Source: Dyadobacter sp. CECT 9275
GTDB taxonomy: Bacteria; Bacteroidota; Bacteroidia; Cytophagales; Spirosomataceae
Direction of reading: 5' to 3'
Assembly (NCBI RefSeq): GCF_907164905.1
Contig: NZ_CAJRAF010000001.1
Location: forward strand, 1,027,001-1,091,000
Length of the DNA stretch: 64,000 nucleotides
The position numbers and the translations under genes were made by a program. Every line of letters starts with the position of its first letter. Positions within the stretch are counted from its first letter, which is position 1. Shown here in pieces: positions 45,801 through 53,816 of the stretch. The notes under the pieces were generated by a model. It did not search any database. It was not told the DNA's origin and was given only the letters and a program-made list of their open reading frames with translations.

Positions 45801-45915
45801 TTCTCCATTGGCTCAATATGTAATACTGCCAACCAAAGCAAAGCCAATAAAAGATCATAAAGATCAAGGTAAAGCGTGGAAGGATGTGGCTATGGCGTTG
45901 GGTAAACTGATTTAA
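42874..45915 (+). CDS. LRR-Roc-COR-TIR (Roco family) protein, putative immune effector
   Basis: 1013 residues from ATG 42874 (MSELALQLISKVKAKKLKSL). Residues about 15-365 are leucine-rich repeats, with 11 copies of a 21-residue unit that carry a regular cysteine (LDCSYNQL, LNCSCNQL, LHCDNNQL). The Roc GTPase has G1 GNGCVGKS (392-399) and G3 D439-FAGQE; the usual NKxD box is changed to NLFED. A COR domain follows (WALDAVYAILKD; FLHRSILDRFLF). The C-terminal TIR domain begins KVFISYS (873-879) and keeps the NADase-type glutamate E949 in WNKEI, as in SARM1. It should sense a ligand, switch through GTP and deplete NAD; that role is inferred. It is A+T-rich, antisense to the phage genes, and paired with a small membrane protein. 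Confidence 0.88.
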   Translation: MSELALQLISKVKAKKLKSLNLGNCGLTSETIPDELFELTDLEELVLSNEYFENWIRSSMRPNKGEPNRFSYLPDDISQLSNLKKLIISGAKGKWTIKSIRFVSSLPKLTMLDCSYNQLNELSLTDLPTLKTLNCSCNQLINLTLQNLPALNFVDCSSNQITQLSLQNLPALTEQFCSSNKIIKLDLQNLPSLCKLDCSDNKLIELNLKNLPELKELICSNNELSKLNFQELPVFNKLLCDNNQLAKLNLEDLQALRILECRNNQLAKLTLQDLPALSLLNCRNNQLTELILQNLPALSVLHCDNNQLTKFDVHNLPALSFLNCSYNQLGISPRPLLSSLLLKELDLRNNPLPVPLDLIKNPDLTVQKLADYYDEMDKGVSEIQRLKVILVGNGCVGKSTLLHQLKDGAFKYFAPENRTHGIVIEEWRATQNLIINFWDFAGQEVYHPTHRLFLSRRTLYLLVWATEKPCSHGEDNPLSYWLDYIADLGKESWVQIVQNLFEDQITKIPHSELFVDFPELKNVELNQYRQLGIKIDNRGNINAKTGTRIASLRSSLIEDARQLLQSYTQPEPITWSRVGQYLEQERQIQKTISLSKFKSICHHTNIKPGGENTLLEHMHDTGQVYYYPGLFGNEIILQQDWALDAVYAILKDSSLKRFEGRLMREDLRQVWGNRYSEEEQTLFINFMISCEIIFRKYAYPDNYTAEYIIPQLLVETIPPHISILWKSQINKLLLRLTYPFLHRSILDRFLFRALTFGRNTRNVYRNGIMFADDDDTAYVEFDVVSGQKEIFIACWGHNPASLLGRIRNEFDEIRKLERVTQKISLDGNTWVTKEPAQQWEDILKGKSEFINFVKAFSIDESLVKTPVEKMKKKVFISYSQHDKMKYLDRLLNQLKILQNAGMLIYWEDSQLIPGEKWDDRIQTELDTADVIIILVSEHSLATDYIWNKEIQKAAKRPENKEVIIFPVVLDHCAWEYSPLAQYVILPTKAKPIKDHKDQGKAWKDVAMALGKLI

Positions 45916-45960
45916 GGTTATGCTTCTAAGGAATATTCATACTTTAGTTTTAGAAAAATA

Positions 45961-46233
45961 ATGGGATATTGGATTTTCAGTACTGTTATCCCGATAGCTA
46001 TCATCGCAGGCCTTTTAACTATTAAAAGGCCGTCAACCATCAGGCAAGTATCCAAGGCACTTAATGCTACCGTATTGCCTTTGGCTACTTACATATTACT
46101 CGTTTACTTTCTTGAAATAGACCGTTACATTAACTCCGGATGGGCTTTATATACTTTGATATTCTTTTCTATCCCGTATTTGGTATTAGTGATAATCTTG
46201 TACGTAATAGCTATCTGGAAAAATGGAATATGA
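45961..46233 (+). CDS. Small three-helix membrane protein next to the Roco-TIR gene
   Basis: 90 residues with three hydrophobic segments (about 3-20, 37-53 and 61-84; WIFSTVIPIAIIAGLL, TVLPLATYILLVYF, YTLIFFSIPYLVLVIILYV). It starts 45 bases after the Roco-TIR stop on the same strand and is equally A+T-rich, so the two probably travelled together. It could be a membrane partner of the immune protein, an immunity factor or a bystander. No family recognised. Confidence 0.65.
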   Translation: MGYWIFSTVIPIAIIAGLLTIKRPSTIRQVSKALNATVLPLATYILLVYFLEIDRYINSGWALYTLIFFSIPYLVLVIILYVIAIWKNGI

Positions 46234-46253
46234 AAGGTATGGGATTCTGAATC

Positions 46254-47645
46254 CTACCCCCCACCCACCAACAAACACTCCGCCACCTCCTTGACCGGCA
46301 CGCCCACATTTACCTGGGCTAACAAGTAATCCACACCTTCACAGTGATATTTCTGTGAGAAGTCCAGCTTTGCCAGATCCGCTTCATTGAGGATAAACTG
46401 CTTTTGGAGGTAGAACATGCGTTTTCTCAGCGCAATGGTTTCTTTCCAGCAGGTTTCCGCCAATCCGGCTGGTGAGAGTGTGATTCCGGAAAGTCCCGGC
46501 AAGGCTATCGGCAAACCATCTGTGATGCCATGCCAGAAAAGAAGGCGCGGTGAAAAGGGTTTGGCCTGCTGCCCAAACTGGCTGCTTTGCCCTTCCTGTT
46601 TGCAGATGGGTAGACCGGTGGACTCATCAACGGCCAGCGATGAAAACTTCATGTTCACCTGGGCGATGCCGTTTCTGTTGCCTTCCGTTTCCTCTGAGAC
46701 AAAATCAGCAAAGAAAGCCGGTTTGTCTTTGGTCATGCCATCGTTTCCATCCATCTGCATGGTCAGCTGCATGCGGGTGTTGGTCTCAGGGGTTTTGATC
46801 TCGCCTTTCACGGCTTTGGCAGTCCAGTTTCTTTGGGTGGGTTGTAAAAGTGAATCATCCCAGAAATCGATCTTCAAAGAGCGCTCCACAGCATTGAATT
46901 CAAATTTCAGGTTGGCAATTTTACGAAGTTCTAAAATAAACTCAGTGACCGTTAAAGGCGGTAAATGGTGGGCTATGGTGATGCTCTCTGACTCTGCTTC
47001 TTTCAGATTAAACAAAATCAGTTTGCTCCAAACAGGATGCGTAAAAAAACTGCCTGATACCCGGATCCCGGTAATAGCCGCCAGCTTTTGTAGTACCCAG
47101 CCGGCAAAGAACATGGGTACTTTCGGACCAGCGGTGTAGGATACTGCATAATCATTAATTTTTCCTGAATACCCGATTCCGGCACCATTTGGCCCGTAAA
47201 AGAAATCATTCAGGATCGTGGGGTAACAGTAAGCATCCTTTCCTTCCAGCTGATTCAAGGGGGATAAAGGTAGTGTTTTGGGTATACTTCCAAAATCCAT
47301 TTCGCGGATGTTGGTGTTCTGGTACTGACCAAAGAAAAGACCCAGCTTGTCGGAATAAGCCCCTTTGTAGCCGTTTTCCAGGGATGCTTCTGTCAAAAGG
47401 AAATAGCCTTCCCGGATCAGATCCCCGTTGTGAAAGTGCTGGTAGAGCAGCTCAGGCAGGTAATTTCCTGCCTGCGGTTCATCATAATAATCAAAGACCG
47501 CCCGGTTTTCTCGCACAGCCGGGAAGGTTGGTATCTGGGCCTGGGAGCTGGGTATGCTGTCATAAAGCAAGTGCGGGTTAATAAGACTGTACTTGACACT
47601 TTCTTTGGCTACTACCAGCACCTGCTGGCCGTTTAATCGGATCAT
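46254..47645 (-). CDS. Phage baseplate/tail protein
   Basis: 463 residues, MIRLNGQQVLVVAKESVKYS. Its start overlaps the stop of the 675-residue gene as ATGA, so the two are translated together. Traits such as LPPLTVTEFILELRKIANLK and FEFNAVERSLKIDFWDDSLL recall hub-like tail proteins that follow the tape measure in other phages. The C-terminus ends in VGGG at a C-rich junction with the cargo module. No exact family can be named. Confidence 0.6.
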   Translation of the reverse strand: MIRLNGQQVLVVAKESVKYSLINPHLLYDSIPSSQAQIPTFPAVRENRAVFDYYDEPQAGNYLPELLYQHFHNGDLIREGYFLLTEASLENGYKGAYSDKLGLFFGQYQNTNIREMDFGSIPKTLPLSPLNQLEGKDAYCYPTILNDFFYGPNGAGIGYSGKINDYAVSYTAGPKVPMFFAGWVLQKLAAITGIRVSGSFFTHPVWSKLILFNLKEAESESITIAHHLPPLTVTEFILELRKIANLKFEFNAVERSLKIDFWDDSLLQPTQRNWTAKAVKGEIKTPETNTRMQLTMQMDGNDGMTKDKPAFFADFVSEETEGNRNGIAQVNMKFSSLAVDESTGLPICKQEGQSSQFGQQAKPFSPRLLFWHGITDGLPIALPGLSGITLSPAGLAETCWKETIALRKRMFYLQKQFILNEADLAKLDFSQKYHCEGVDYLLAQVNVGVPVKEVAECLLVGGG

Positions 47646-49669
47646 AGGTTGGTTACTTCAATGGTTAAAGGTGCATCGGTGCTGTAAACCTGCACATTGT
47701 CGAAAAGATAAAATCCGGCGCTGCTCACGGTGATTTCCCTGCTTTTGGAAGGGATCCGGAGTTTACAAGCCCGGTTGGGACTACCGGTGTATTCCACCTC
47801 ACAAAGAATATTGAAGGTGCCTGGAATGACGGTGCTTTCACTGATGCGTACCACTGGCGGACTGCTTCCGGTGGTGTTGGTTATGATCTCACTGCCGCTG
47901 ATGCGGATATCCACCACAGGACCGTAATCAGACGAGCCGATCACCTTCTGACTTAGCTCCATGGGGATTTTATGGAAAAGCGCTACATAAACCGGCACAT
48001 TGTTGACCGCGCAACTTCCAAACTCATTGGCGTAGCTCTGGTTATTCAGACTGGCAAATTCAGCTTCTGCCAAAGCATCCGAGCTTCCTGGTACTTCACC
48101 GCCGTATTTCCCGGCTGGCACAATCACCGTTGCTTCTCCACCTAAATATCCCGCCTCACAATTACTTCGCTTAAAACTGCCCAGGCGCTCGATCCGTACA
48201 TTGGGATAAGGCGTGGATCCAGCGATGATTGAGCCGTCACTGATGGGCGGCTGGTAATCCGGATCACCCTGAACGTTTGCTTTGACGGTGTAAGGTTTTA
48301 CCAGGCTGTTATCATCCAGATATACCTTTTCGAGTCTTTCAAAAACGAGCTTACCGGTACGTTTGCCGTAGCCATCCAGCACATGTTTCAAAGTTAGTCC
48401 CCGCCAGCGGGTGGCACGCTGAGAGGTAGGCTCAGAGGCTGGTAGCTCCGAGTAGTTTTCCACCGTATCCAGGATCCGGAAGCTGAAACTACGGGCGATC
48501 AGATCCGCATTATCCAAGGTATCTACCAGCGTGTTGGTAGTAAGCTGTAATGGGCGGTGTCCTTTGTCTGTGATCAGATACATTTCGTCTGATAGCAGCA
48601 GCTCATCCAGGTAACGCAGGTAGTGAGCAGCATCCCTTCTGAAATAGCCGGTACTGACCTGGATCTCATACTCTCCCTCAATGCTGATGATTTTGAGCTC
48701 CGAGAAATCGGTGTTGGCCGAGGCGGTCCGTTCTACTTCTGCTACCGTCTGGGCTACTTTCAAAGTGCGAGAGCCTTCGCCCAAAAGCCGCAAGGTATCC
48801 CAGCCGCCCAGGCTGTTGACAAAGAGTATACAGCGGTCTGCAAGCTGATAACTGCGGTCGATCTGGTAGGTACGGGTAGCAGAAAACCGCCATCCATTTT
48901 CATTACAAAGCCACACCTCATAAGAAACCGCCAAAGGATCGACCTGCAAAGCAGAAGCACCCACCGGACAGCAGACGACCGAACAAAGCAGCGGATCAGA
49001 AAGGCTCAAAACCGTAACCGGATCAGAAAAGGAGCCATCTGCATAAAGACACCTCATTCGCAGACATACCTCTGTGGGCATGGGTGTAAAGTTCAAAAGG
49101 AAATACAGGTATTCTTCCTGGGTATAGGATACCGTTTTATAATCAGGTTGCCAGCTCAAAAACTGGCGGTTTTCAGCCTGCCAACCTTTAAAGAAGTTAT
49201 CTCCATAAGCGTAAAAGTCTTCATTGGAAAGACCGGCTTTGATCGCATAGGTTTTGGCAAGATCCAAAGAAACATCCACCGCGGGCTCTCCACCTGAAAT
49301 GGCTTCCCGCAGGTAATAAGAAGTGGTCTGAGATAGCGACAGGCTCATGGTTTTCTGCTGCCAGCGGGGTTTGAGATACGACAGCAGTCCGTCAATCTTT
49401 CCGTTGCGGCCCGTATTATAACGAAACTCAGCACCAGCAAAGACCTGTACACCACTCTGAGAGCTGACAGGAACCTCGCGGCCTTCGGAGGTATGCAGCT
49501 CCTGGTAATTAGAGCTAAAAGCAAATTCAGGAACAAAGAGTGACAGGTAATATTTGAGTCCCACCCGGCTGCTCAGAGCCGGATCAGCGGCTTCAATGGT
49601 ATGAGAAAGCTTGTTTCTGCTGAATTTTAAAGGCAGAAAGGATAGGTTGGTGGCGGGTGGGTCGATCAT
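47642..49669 (-). CDS. Large phage tail/baseplate protein
   Basis: 675 residues, MIDPPATNLSFLPLKFSRNK. The N-terminal part has tail-hub-like strands (LSRVGLKYYLSLFVPEF-type pattern) and the remainder is beta-rich, with TRWRGLTLKHVLDGYGKRTG, and a C-terminal domain of about 100 residues (VVDIRISGSEIITNTTGSSP, KLRIPSKSREITVSSAGFYL) that looks Ig-like or carbohydrate-binding. A 4-base overlap with the next gene supports co-translation. It is likely part of the tail tip; the exact role is unknown. Confidence 0.6.
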   Translation of the reverse strand: MIDPPATNLSFLPLKFSRNKLSHTIEAADPALSSRVGLKYYLSLFVPEFAFSSNYQELHTSEGREVPVSSQSGVQVFAGAEFRYNTGRNGKIDGLLSYLKPRWQQKTMSLSLSQTTSYYLREAISGGEPAVDVSLDLAKTYAIKAGLSNEDFYAYGDNFFKGWQAENRQFLSWQPDYKTVSYTQEEYLYFLLNFTPMPTEVCLRMRCLYADGSFSDPVTVLSLSDPLLCSVVCCPVGASALQVDPLAVSYEVWLCNENGWRFSATRTYQIDRSYQLADRCILFVNSLGGWDTLRLLGEGSRTLKVAQTVAEVERTASANTDFSELKIISIEGEYEIQVSTGYFRRDAAHYLRYLDELLLSDEMYLITDKGHRPLQLTTNTLVDTLDNADLIARSFSFRILDTVENYSELPASEPTSQRATRWRGLTLKHVLDGYGKRTGKLVFERLEKVYLDDNSLVKPYTVKANVQGDPDYQPPISDGSIIAGSTPYPNVRIERLGSFKRSNCEAGYLGGEATVIVPAGKYGGEVPGSSDALAEAEFASLNNQSYANEFGSCAVNNVPVYVALFHKIPMELSQKVIGSSDYGPVVDIRISGSEIITNTTGSSPPVVRISESTVIPGTFNILCEVEYTGSPNRACKLRIPSKSREITVSSAGFYLFDNVQVYSTDAPLTIEVTNL

Positions 49670-49712
49670 ATAATAGGTTTTTATGCAAAAATTTGTGGAT
49701 TTTTGATAACTT

Positions 49713-49720
49713 GGAAGGAC
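49713..49720 (-). promoter_or_regulatory. Recurring element GGAAGGAC (copy 3, short)
   Basis: 44 bases upstream of the 675-residue gene start; shares only the GGAAGGAC core with the copies at 31438, 42745 and 58641. Confidence 0.25.
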
Positions 49721-49748
49721 TTATTATGCTCCCCAATTTTTTAGAACA

Positions 49749-51017
49749 ATGTCTTACACCGTAATTAATATTCACGGCACCTTCGACCAGAATTCAAAAT
49801 TTATACGTGAGCCTTCCGATTTTTGCAGTCATTTAAAGGAAAATTTAGGAGATGCCGTTATTTCTCCTTTCGATTGGTCAGGTAAGAATTCAATTTCGGA
49901 TAGATATAAGTCGGGAATCAGACTTGCAGAGAAAATAGAAGAGCTTTCGAATCTATATCCCGATCGAAAAATTATTCTAATCGCACATAGTCATGGTGGC
50001 AATATTATCAGATATGCATTATCCGATGAAACGTTAAAGGATAAAATTCACAAAATTGTATATCTGGCAACACCATTTATAAAGATTAGGAAGCGATCTA
50101 CTGAGGATTCGAAATTAATATTGGAGGTTTATGAACTACTTATATTCACCTTAATCCTTGCTTTATTAATTGCTTCACTTTTTGTGAATACCCCAAATAG
50201 CTCATCAAATTTGCTTCTTTTTTTTATCGTGGTAATTTTTTCAGGGGCATTGTATATAGGCTACTGGGGCTCGTTCAAGGAGAAAATTTCCAAAAAGAAT
50301 GCAAAGATGTATCTCAGGATTGCCACAATGTTGATAAACCAAAATCATGCCTATAAACAGTTAATTCCTGTCTTGTCAATAAGTTATGACTTGGACGAGG
50401 CTCGTATACTGCTAAAATTCGTTCAATTAATTTCGAATCCTTTTCCTCTTGCCACAGAACTCGTAAAGAGAGAGTCGAATTTATTTTACAACCTGACAAT
50501 TGGCATATCTGTTATAATCGGCCTATTTATATTGTATACGGGATTTGTTACAGTTGGTATCTTAGCTATTTTTCTAATACTGGGTCCTTATTATTTTATA
50601 TTCGCAATTAAGCATGGAAATTATCGCTTTTTTTCTCAAAGCCGAGAAAAAACGATAAGAGAAGCAAATGCATTCCTTAATTTAATAAATGGTTTAGCGA
50701 GTGTCGTATTTTTGCTTATTGGATCAGTATTTAGTCTTTTTAGTAAGTATCATCATTTGGGGTATGGAACAGGGAGTTTTTCGGATATACTTTACTTAAC
50801 ATACGAGAATGTAGAGGTTGCAGATGTTCATCCTTATGCTCAAAAGAGGACATTTAGTGTTAAAAAGTATATCAACAGGCATGGATTCATTGGTGCAGTA
50901 AAGCGCTGGCTAAAACTCGAATTATTACATAGTGAAGTATACTTAGATAAAGAAATTTTGAATTCGATAACTGGATGGATTTTGGAACCACCGAAAGATG
51001 GTAATGAATCTAAATAA
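49749..51017 (+). CDS. Membrane-anchored alpha/beta hydrolase (putative lipase-type effector)
   Basis: 422 residues, A+T-rich. The N-terminal 110 residues are an alpha/beta-hydrolase half with an oxyanion motif IHGTFD and a nucleophile elbow AHSHGGN (S81). Two hydrophobic segments follow at about 127-170 (LLIFTLILALLIASLFV; LLLFFIVVIFSGALYIGYW), two more at about 245-285, and another near 316-330. This resembles membrane phospholipase-like effectors. It is read opposite to the phage tail genes, in a slot between two structural genes, like the other cargo modules. A role in lysing or depolarising the infected cell is inference; superinfection exclusion or lysogenic conversion are alternatives. 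Confidence 0.65.
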   Translation: MSYTVINIHGTFDQNSKFIREPSDFCSHLKENLGDAVISPFDWSGKNSISDRYKSGIRLAEKIEELSNLYPDRKIILIAHSHGGNIIRYALSDETLKDKIHKIVYLATPFIKIRKRSTEDSKLILEVYELLIFTLILALLIASLFVNTPNSSSNLLLFFIVVIFSGALYIGYWGSFKEKISKKNAKMYLRIATMLINQNHAYKQLIPVLSISYDLDEARILLKFVQLISNPFPLATELVKRESNLFYNLTIGISVIIGLFILYTGFVTVGILAIFLILGPYYFIFAIKHGNYRFFSQSREKTIREANAFLNLINGLASVVFLLIGSVFSLFSKYHHLGYGTGSFSDILYLTYENVEVADVHPYAQKRTFSVKKYINRHGFIGAVKRWLKLELLHSEVYLDKEILNSITGWILEPPKDGNESK

Positions 51018-51023
51018 CCAAAT

Positions 51024-51497
51024 TCAACAAAACGCCTCATTCCCCGCCAGCCCCAGCTTCAATTTCAGCTCATACCCATAAGCCGCATCAACCCCGGTGG
51101 AATAGATCACCGGCTCGATGCGGATACTGTCAAATTCCAGGTAGTTGCGGTATTCAAAGCGGTCATGCTGCAAGTGTTTGACGATTTCGGATACAACGGT
51201 TTCCGCATGCTGATAGGCCAGATCCTCTGACTCATAATCATCTGGACGGCCCTGGACAAACACAAAAAGGGTCAGATCAAACTTTGCCAGCATCAGGTGG
51301 TTGTCAATGAGCTGCCCCGCGTATTTGGGACGGAGCACGTAAATGCCCGGATAAACGTCTTCACTGCGGCTGTCACCCATCAGCCGGTCCATGCCGTTGG
51401 CATCCGACATTTGAATGTAGACGATACCGTTACGGGTTTTCTGCTCTTGCAAAATGGGCAAAAGATAAGGCCAAAATATGTGGTCAGTAGGATTCAT
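51024..51497 (-). CDS. Phage tail-completion-like protein
   Basis: 157 residues, MNPTDHIFWPYLLPILQEQK. Size, mixed alpha/beta pattern (LMLAKFDLTLFVFVQGRPDD) and position among tail genes fit a tail terminator or completion protein. It overlaps the stop of the following 288-residue gene region by 14 bases. Assignment is weak. Confidence 0.5.
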   Translation of the reverse strand: MNPTDHIFWPYLLPILQEQKTRNGIVYIQMSDANGMDRLMGDSRSEDVYPGIYVLRPKYAGQLIDNHLMLAKFDLTLFVFVQGRPDDYESEDLAYQHAETVVSEIVKHLQHDRFEYRNYLEFDSIRIEPVIYSTGVDAAYGYELKLKLGLAGNEAFC

Positions 51498-52350
51498 GGG
51501 CTTGTTTGTTTCGCTGGTTCTGTGCTTTGATGTCTTTTCTGTGCTCTTCTAAAAACTGGAAAACTTCGTGTACGTTGGCGGCTTTGGTGGCACTCATTCC
51601 GCCAAAGATGTGTTTTTCAGAAAGCAGGTGCTGGTTTTTAACCAGGCTTTGCCCTGGGTAATCTTCGGCTACGGGCGGGGCTGATCCGTCATTTTCAAAG
51701 AGATCATAAAAGGAAAAGAACTCTTTCAAACTGCCCAGAAAATACATGAGCACCAGGATCTTTTCAGCTGCATAATTGTCAGTAAGGGACTCAGCCCGCA
51801 GGCGGGTTATGTGCTCGTTATAAGGTTCTCTTCTGTCCCCGTTCCAGTCAGGATCACTTTTGTATTCACCCGAAAGCTCCGGCCTGCAGACACTGGCCAC
51901 CAAAAGATTCAGACGCTGCTCACCCGCTATAAGCTGTTTGATAAAAGCCTGCGCGTGTATGTGTGCATCTGCCATCTCGCCAAAACTCATGGATTTAAAA
52001 CCTTCCTCAAAAAGCAGCCAGGGCTGGCCATTGACCTGAAAACTCTCAAAAGGTGGTATGGTTAGATCTGCCTGCCACATCCAGCTGACCAGGTTCATGG
52101 TTTCTGCGAGTATGTTTGCATTCCGGTTGACCTGGCTCTCACTTCGTTTGGGGCCAAAGTAATGGCGCATGAGCTTAAACCATTCTTTTTCTGTGTGACC
52201 CAGCGCAATCCTTAGTATTTCCAGATAGGTACTTCCACCAGGCGGTTGGGTGTAAAGCAGGCGTAAAAGCACGGGCAGATCCTGTCTGCTGACCTCAGTC
52301 CAGTTCTCTGGCAGTTGATAGATTTTTCGGTTGAGCGTGATCTTTTTCAT
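51484..52350 (-). CDS. Prophage protein of unknown function (tail region)
   Basis: 288 residues, MKKITLNRKIYQLPENWTEV. A mostly helical protein (LRIALGHTEKEWFKLMRHYF; SMSFGEMADAHIHAQAFIKQ). Its start overlaps the DUF5675 stop by four bases and its end overlaps the next gene by 14. This tight packing indicates an operon. No family recognised; a tail-assembly factor is possible. Confidence 0.55.
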   Translation of the reverse strand: MKKITLNRKIYQLPENWTEVSRQDLPVLLRLLYTQPPGGSTYLEILRIALGHTEKEWFKLMRHYFGPKRSESQVNRNANILAETMNLVSWMWQADLTIPPFESFQVNGQPWLLFEEGFKSMSFGEMADAHIHAQAFIKQLIAGEQRLNLLVASVCRPELSGEYKSDPDWNGDRREPYNEHITRLRAESLTDNYAAEKILVLMYFLGSLKEFFSFYDLFENDGSAPPVAEDYPGQSLVKNQHLLSEKHIFGGMSATKAANVHEVFQFLEEHRKDIKAQNQRNKQAHESY

Positions 52351-52805
52351 ACCGGGTAATCGGTTTGAACAGTCAGCCAGACGGTTTGCCCCTGGCTGAT
52401 CGCTTCGGTGATGGCTGTCTGCAGCTGCTCACTGGCCCTGCGGCTATTGCCCACTACAAACTCGTTTCCATCGGGCCACCAGGTGCGGCCCGGCAAAAGA
52501 CACCCTTCGGTATGGATGTGCTGGTTTCCCGCATGAATCCGGATCCCGGAAAAACCCGGAACGTCTTTGAGTATCGGAAGGCTTCTTTTAAAACGGTTGG
52601 AATAGGTGATCAGCACCTGGTAGGATCCTGTCGGAATCGCTGTTTTGCCAGGTACTTTTAGCGCTTTGATTTCATCCGCTGACATATCCGGGCGCAAACC
52701 CCTGTCTTTGTCTTCCAAAATAAAATGATGCGGTTTGCCGTCTATGGTGACGGTGCTCAGCGTGGAGTTCTCGCCTAACCAGCGGCGGGTGATGATGATC
52801 TGCAT
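52347..52805 (-). CDS. DUF5675 family protein (putative cell-wall-acting lysis protein)
   Basis: 152 residues. The family motifs are plain: STVTIDGKPHHFILEDKDRG, then GKTAIPTGSYQVLITYSNRF and GFSGIRIHAGNQHIHTEGCL with the conserved H and C. The H...HxxGC arrangement resembles the catalytic part of L,D-transpeptidase-like folds. In Bacteroidota phages it usually lies beside the holin, as here, so a role in wall degradation is likely but unproven. Confidence 0.8.
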   Translation of the reverse strand: MQIIITRRWLGENSTLSTVTIDGKPHHFILEDKDRGLRPDMSADEIKALKVPGKTAIPTGSYQVLITYSNRFKRSLPILKDVPGFSGIRIHAGNQHIHTEGCLLPGRTWWPDGNEFVVGNSRRASEQLQTAITEAISQGQTVWLTVQTDYPV

Positions 52806-52806
52806 G

Positions 52807-53277
52807 TTACATTAAATCTTTAAACTGCCCGGATTCATCAAACTTTTTGAGCCTGGCCAGAATCCAGGCGGGCAACAGATCCGGTTTGATCTCCCCCACA
52901 TTCTCAAAGATGCTCAGCGCTTCACGGACCATGATCGCGCAGTAAAGCACATCATCGACCCAGTCAAAAAGACCTGTGGCGCTGCCTGATATGGGAAAAC
53001 GGATCAGTACGTGGGACATGATCAGCACCGCCCCATAGAGCAGCAGCTTTTCAAAGAGCCTGGCCCAGGCCCTTGATTCCAGGTTCTTTTTCTTCCAGGC
53101 GCGGTAAGTACCCAAAGCGGTATCAACCATGATCATGATGATCAGAAAAAGCACAAACTGCCAGTCCGAAAAAAAGTAAGTGTCCAGCACTGTTTTAAAT
53201 CCGGCAAAAGCAGCCGACAGCGTCAGAAAATGTTTGTCAGTCATGCTGGCCAACACGGTTTGAAAAGTGTTTTTCAT
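52807..53277 (-). CDS. Phage holin family protein
   Basis: 156 residues with three or four membrane segments (FFSDWQFVLFLIIMIMVDTA; LLLYGAVLIMSHVLIRF; DVLYCAIMV) and a short cytoplasmic tail. The pattern MVDTALGTYRAWKKKNLESR matches the phage_holin_4 group common in Bacteroidota. It makes the inner-membrane hole that starts lysis. It is next to the DUF5675 gene and to two spanin-like genes, which forms a lysis cassette. Confidence 0.85.
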   Translation of the reverse strand: MKNTFQTVLASMTDKHFLTLSAAFAGFKTVLDTYFFSDWQFVLFLIIMIMVDTALGTYRAWKKKNLESRAWARLFEKLLLYGAVLIMSHVLIRFPISGSATGLFDWVDDVLYCAIMVREALSIFENVGEIKPDLLPAWILARLKKFDESGQFKDLM

Positions 53278-53281
53278 CTTG

Positions 53282-53638
53282 TTACCTGATTAATAGAATA
53301 CTTGTTACAGCTGAGGCTCCGATTAAAATGATCAGCCGCCGTTTGCGCCTCTCAGCGGTGAGCTGTTGAGCAAAGATGTTTTGCAGAGTGCTGAGCCGAA
53401 AGGACATGATCTGCACCTGCATGCTGAGCGCATGGTTTTCTTTTTGAAGGTGCAGACTTTGTTTTTGAAGGTTTGCCGTCAGCGGTTTAAGCAGCTCATA
53501 ACGCACTGCGCTATCGAGTACCGCCTGATTGAATCTGTCTTTCAAGATTTCGTCTGTAAGCTGCCCGTAAGCTGTCAAAGCCGGGGCTGCCAGGCAAAAG
53601 GCTGTCATAAGCCGTTTGAGATATTTGGATCTGTTCAT
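53282..53638 (-). CDS. Putative spanin-like lysis protein (signal peptide and C-terminal membrane helix)
   Basis: 118 residues from ATG 53638 (MNRSKYLKRLMTAFCLAAPA, signal peptide ending AYGQ); another ATG at 53662 is possible. A coiled coil (LQKQSLHLQKENHALSMQVQ) follows and the protein ends in a membrane helix (LIILIGASAVTSILLIR). Its first 128 bases overlap the next gene upstream in a different frame. The nested arrangement and position beside the holin recall Rz/Rz1 spanins. Function inferred. Confidence 0.55.
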   Translation of the reverse strand: MNRSKYLKRLMTAFCLAAPALTAYGQLTDEILKDRFNQAVLDSAVRYELLKPLTANLQKQSLHLQKENHALSMQVQIMSFRLSTLQNIFAQQLTAERRKRRLIILIGASAVTSILLIR

Positions 53639-53816
53639 GGTAGTAAGCAACCGAATCAGCATGTTGCCGGGCCTGTTTTTGATAGTGTGCGAGACTGTCT
53701 GAGTAGTTGAAACTTGCTGTTTTTGATGTTAATACGGTGTTCTTGCTTTGAAAAAGCCACAGCGCGGCCAGGGCAGCGAGTATCACCACCAGGCAAATGA
53801 TCAGTATTTTTTTCAT
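53511..53816 (-). CDS. Putative inner-membrane spanin-like protein
   Basis: 101 residues with an N-terminal membrane helix (KKILIICLVVILAALAALW) and then a periplasmic helical part (SLAHYQKQARQHADSVAYYH). This is the layout of an i-spanin (Rz). It starts with an ATGA overlap with the preceding 750-residue gene and shares 128 bases with the next one. Confidence 0.55.
   Translation of the reverse strand: MKKILIICLVVILAALAALWLFQSKNTVLTSKTASFNYSDSLAHYQKQARQHADSVAYYHEQIQISQTAYDSLLPGSPGFDSLRAAYRRNLERQIQSGGTR

Noticed and set aside
46417..47139. Plus-strand open frame of 240 codons opposite the baseplate gene
   Set aside because: Antisense shadow with low-complexity Ser/Cys content; the minus-strand gene has ATGA coupling and fits the operon.
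48623..49297. Plus-strand open frame of 224 codons opposite the 675-residue tail gene
   Set aside because: Shadow frame with no domain and no independent promoter context.
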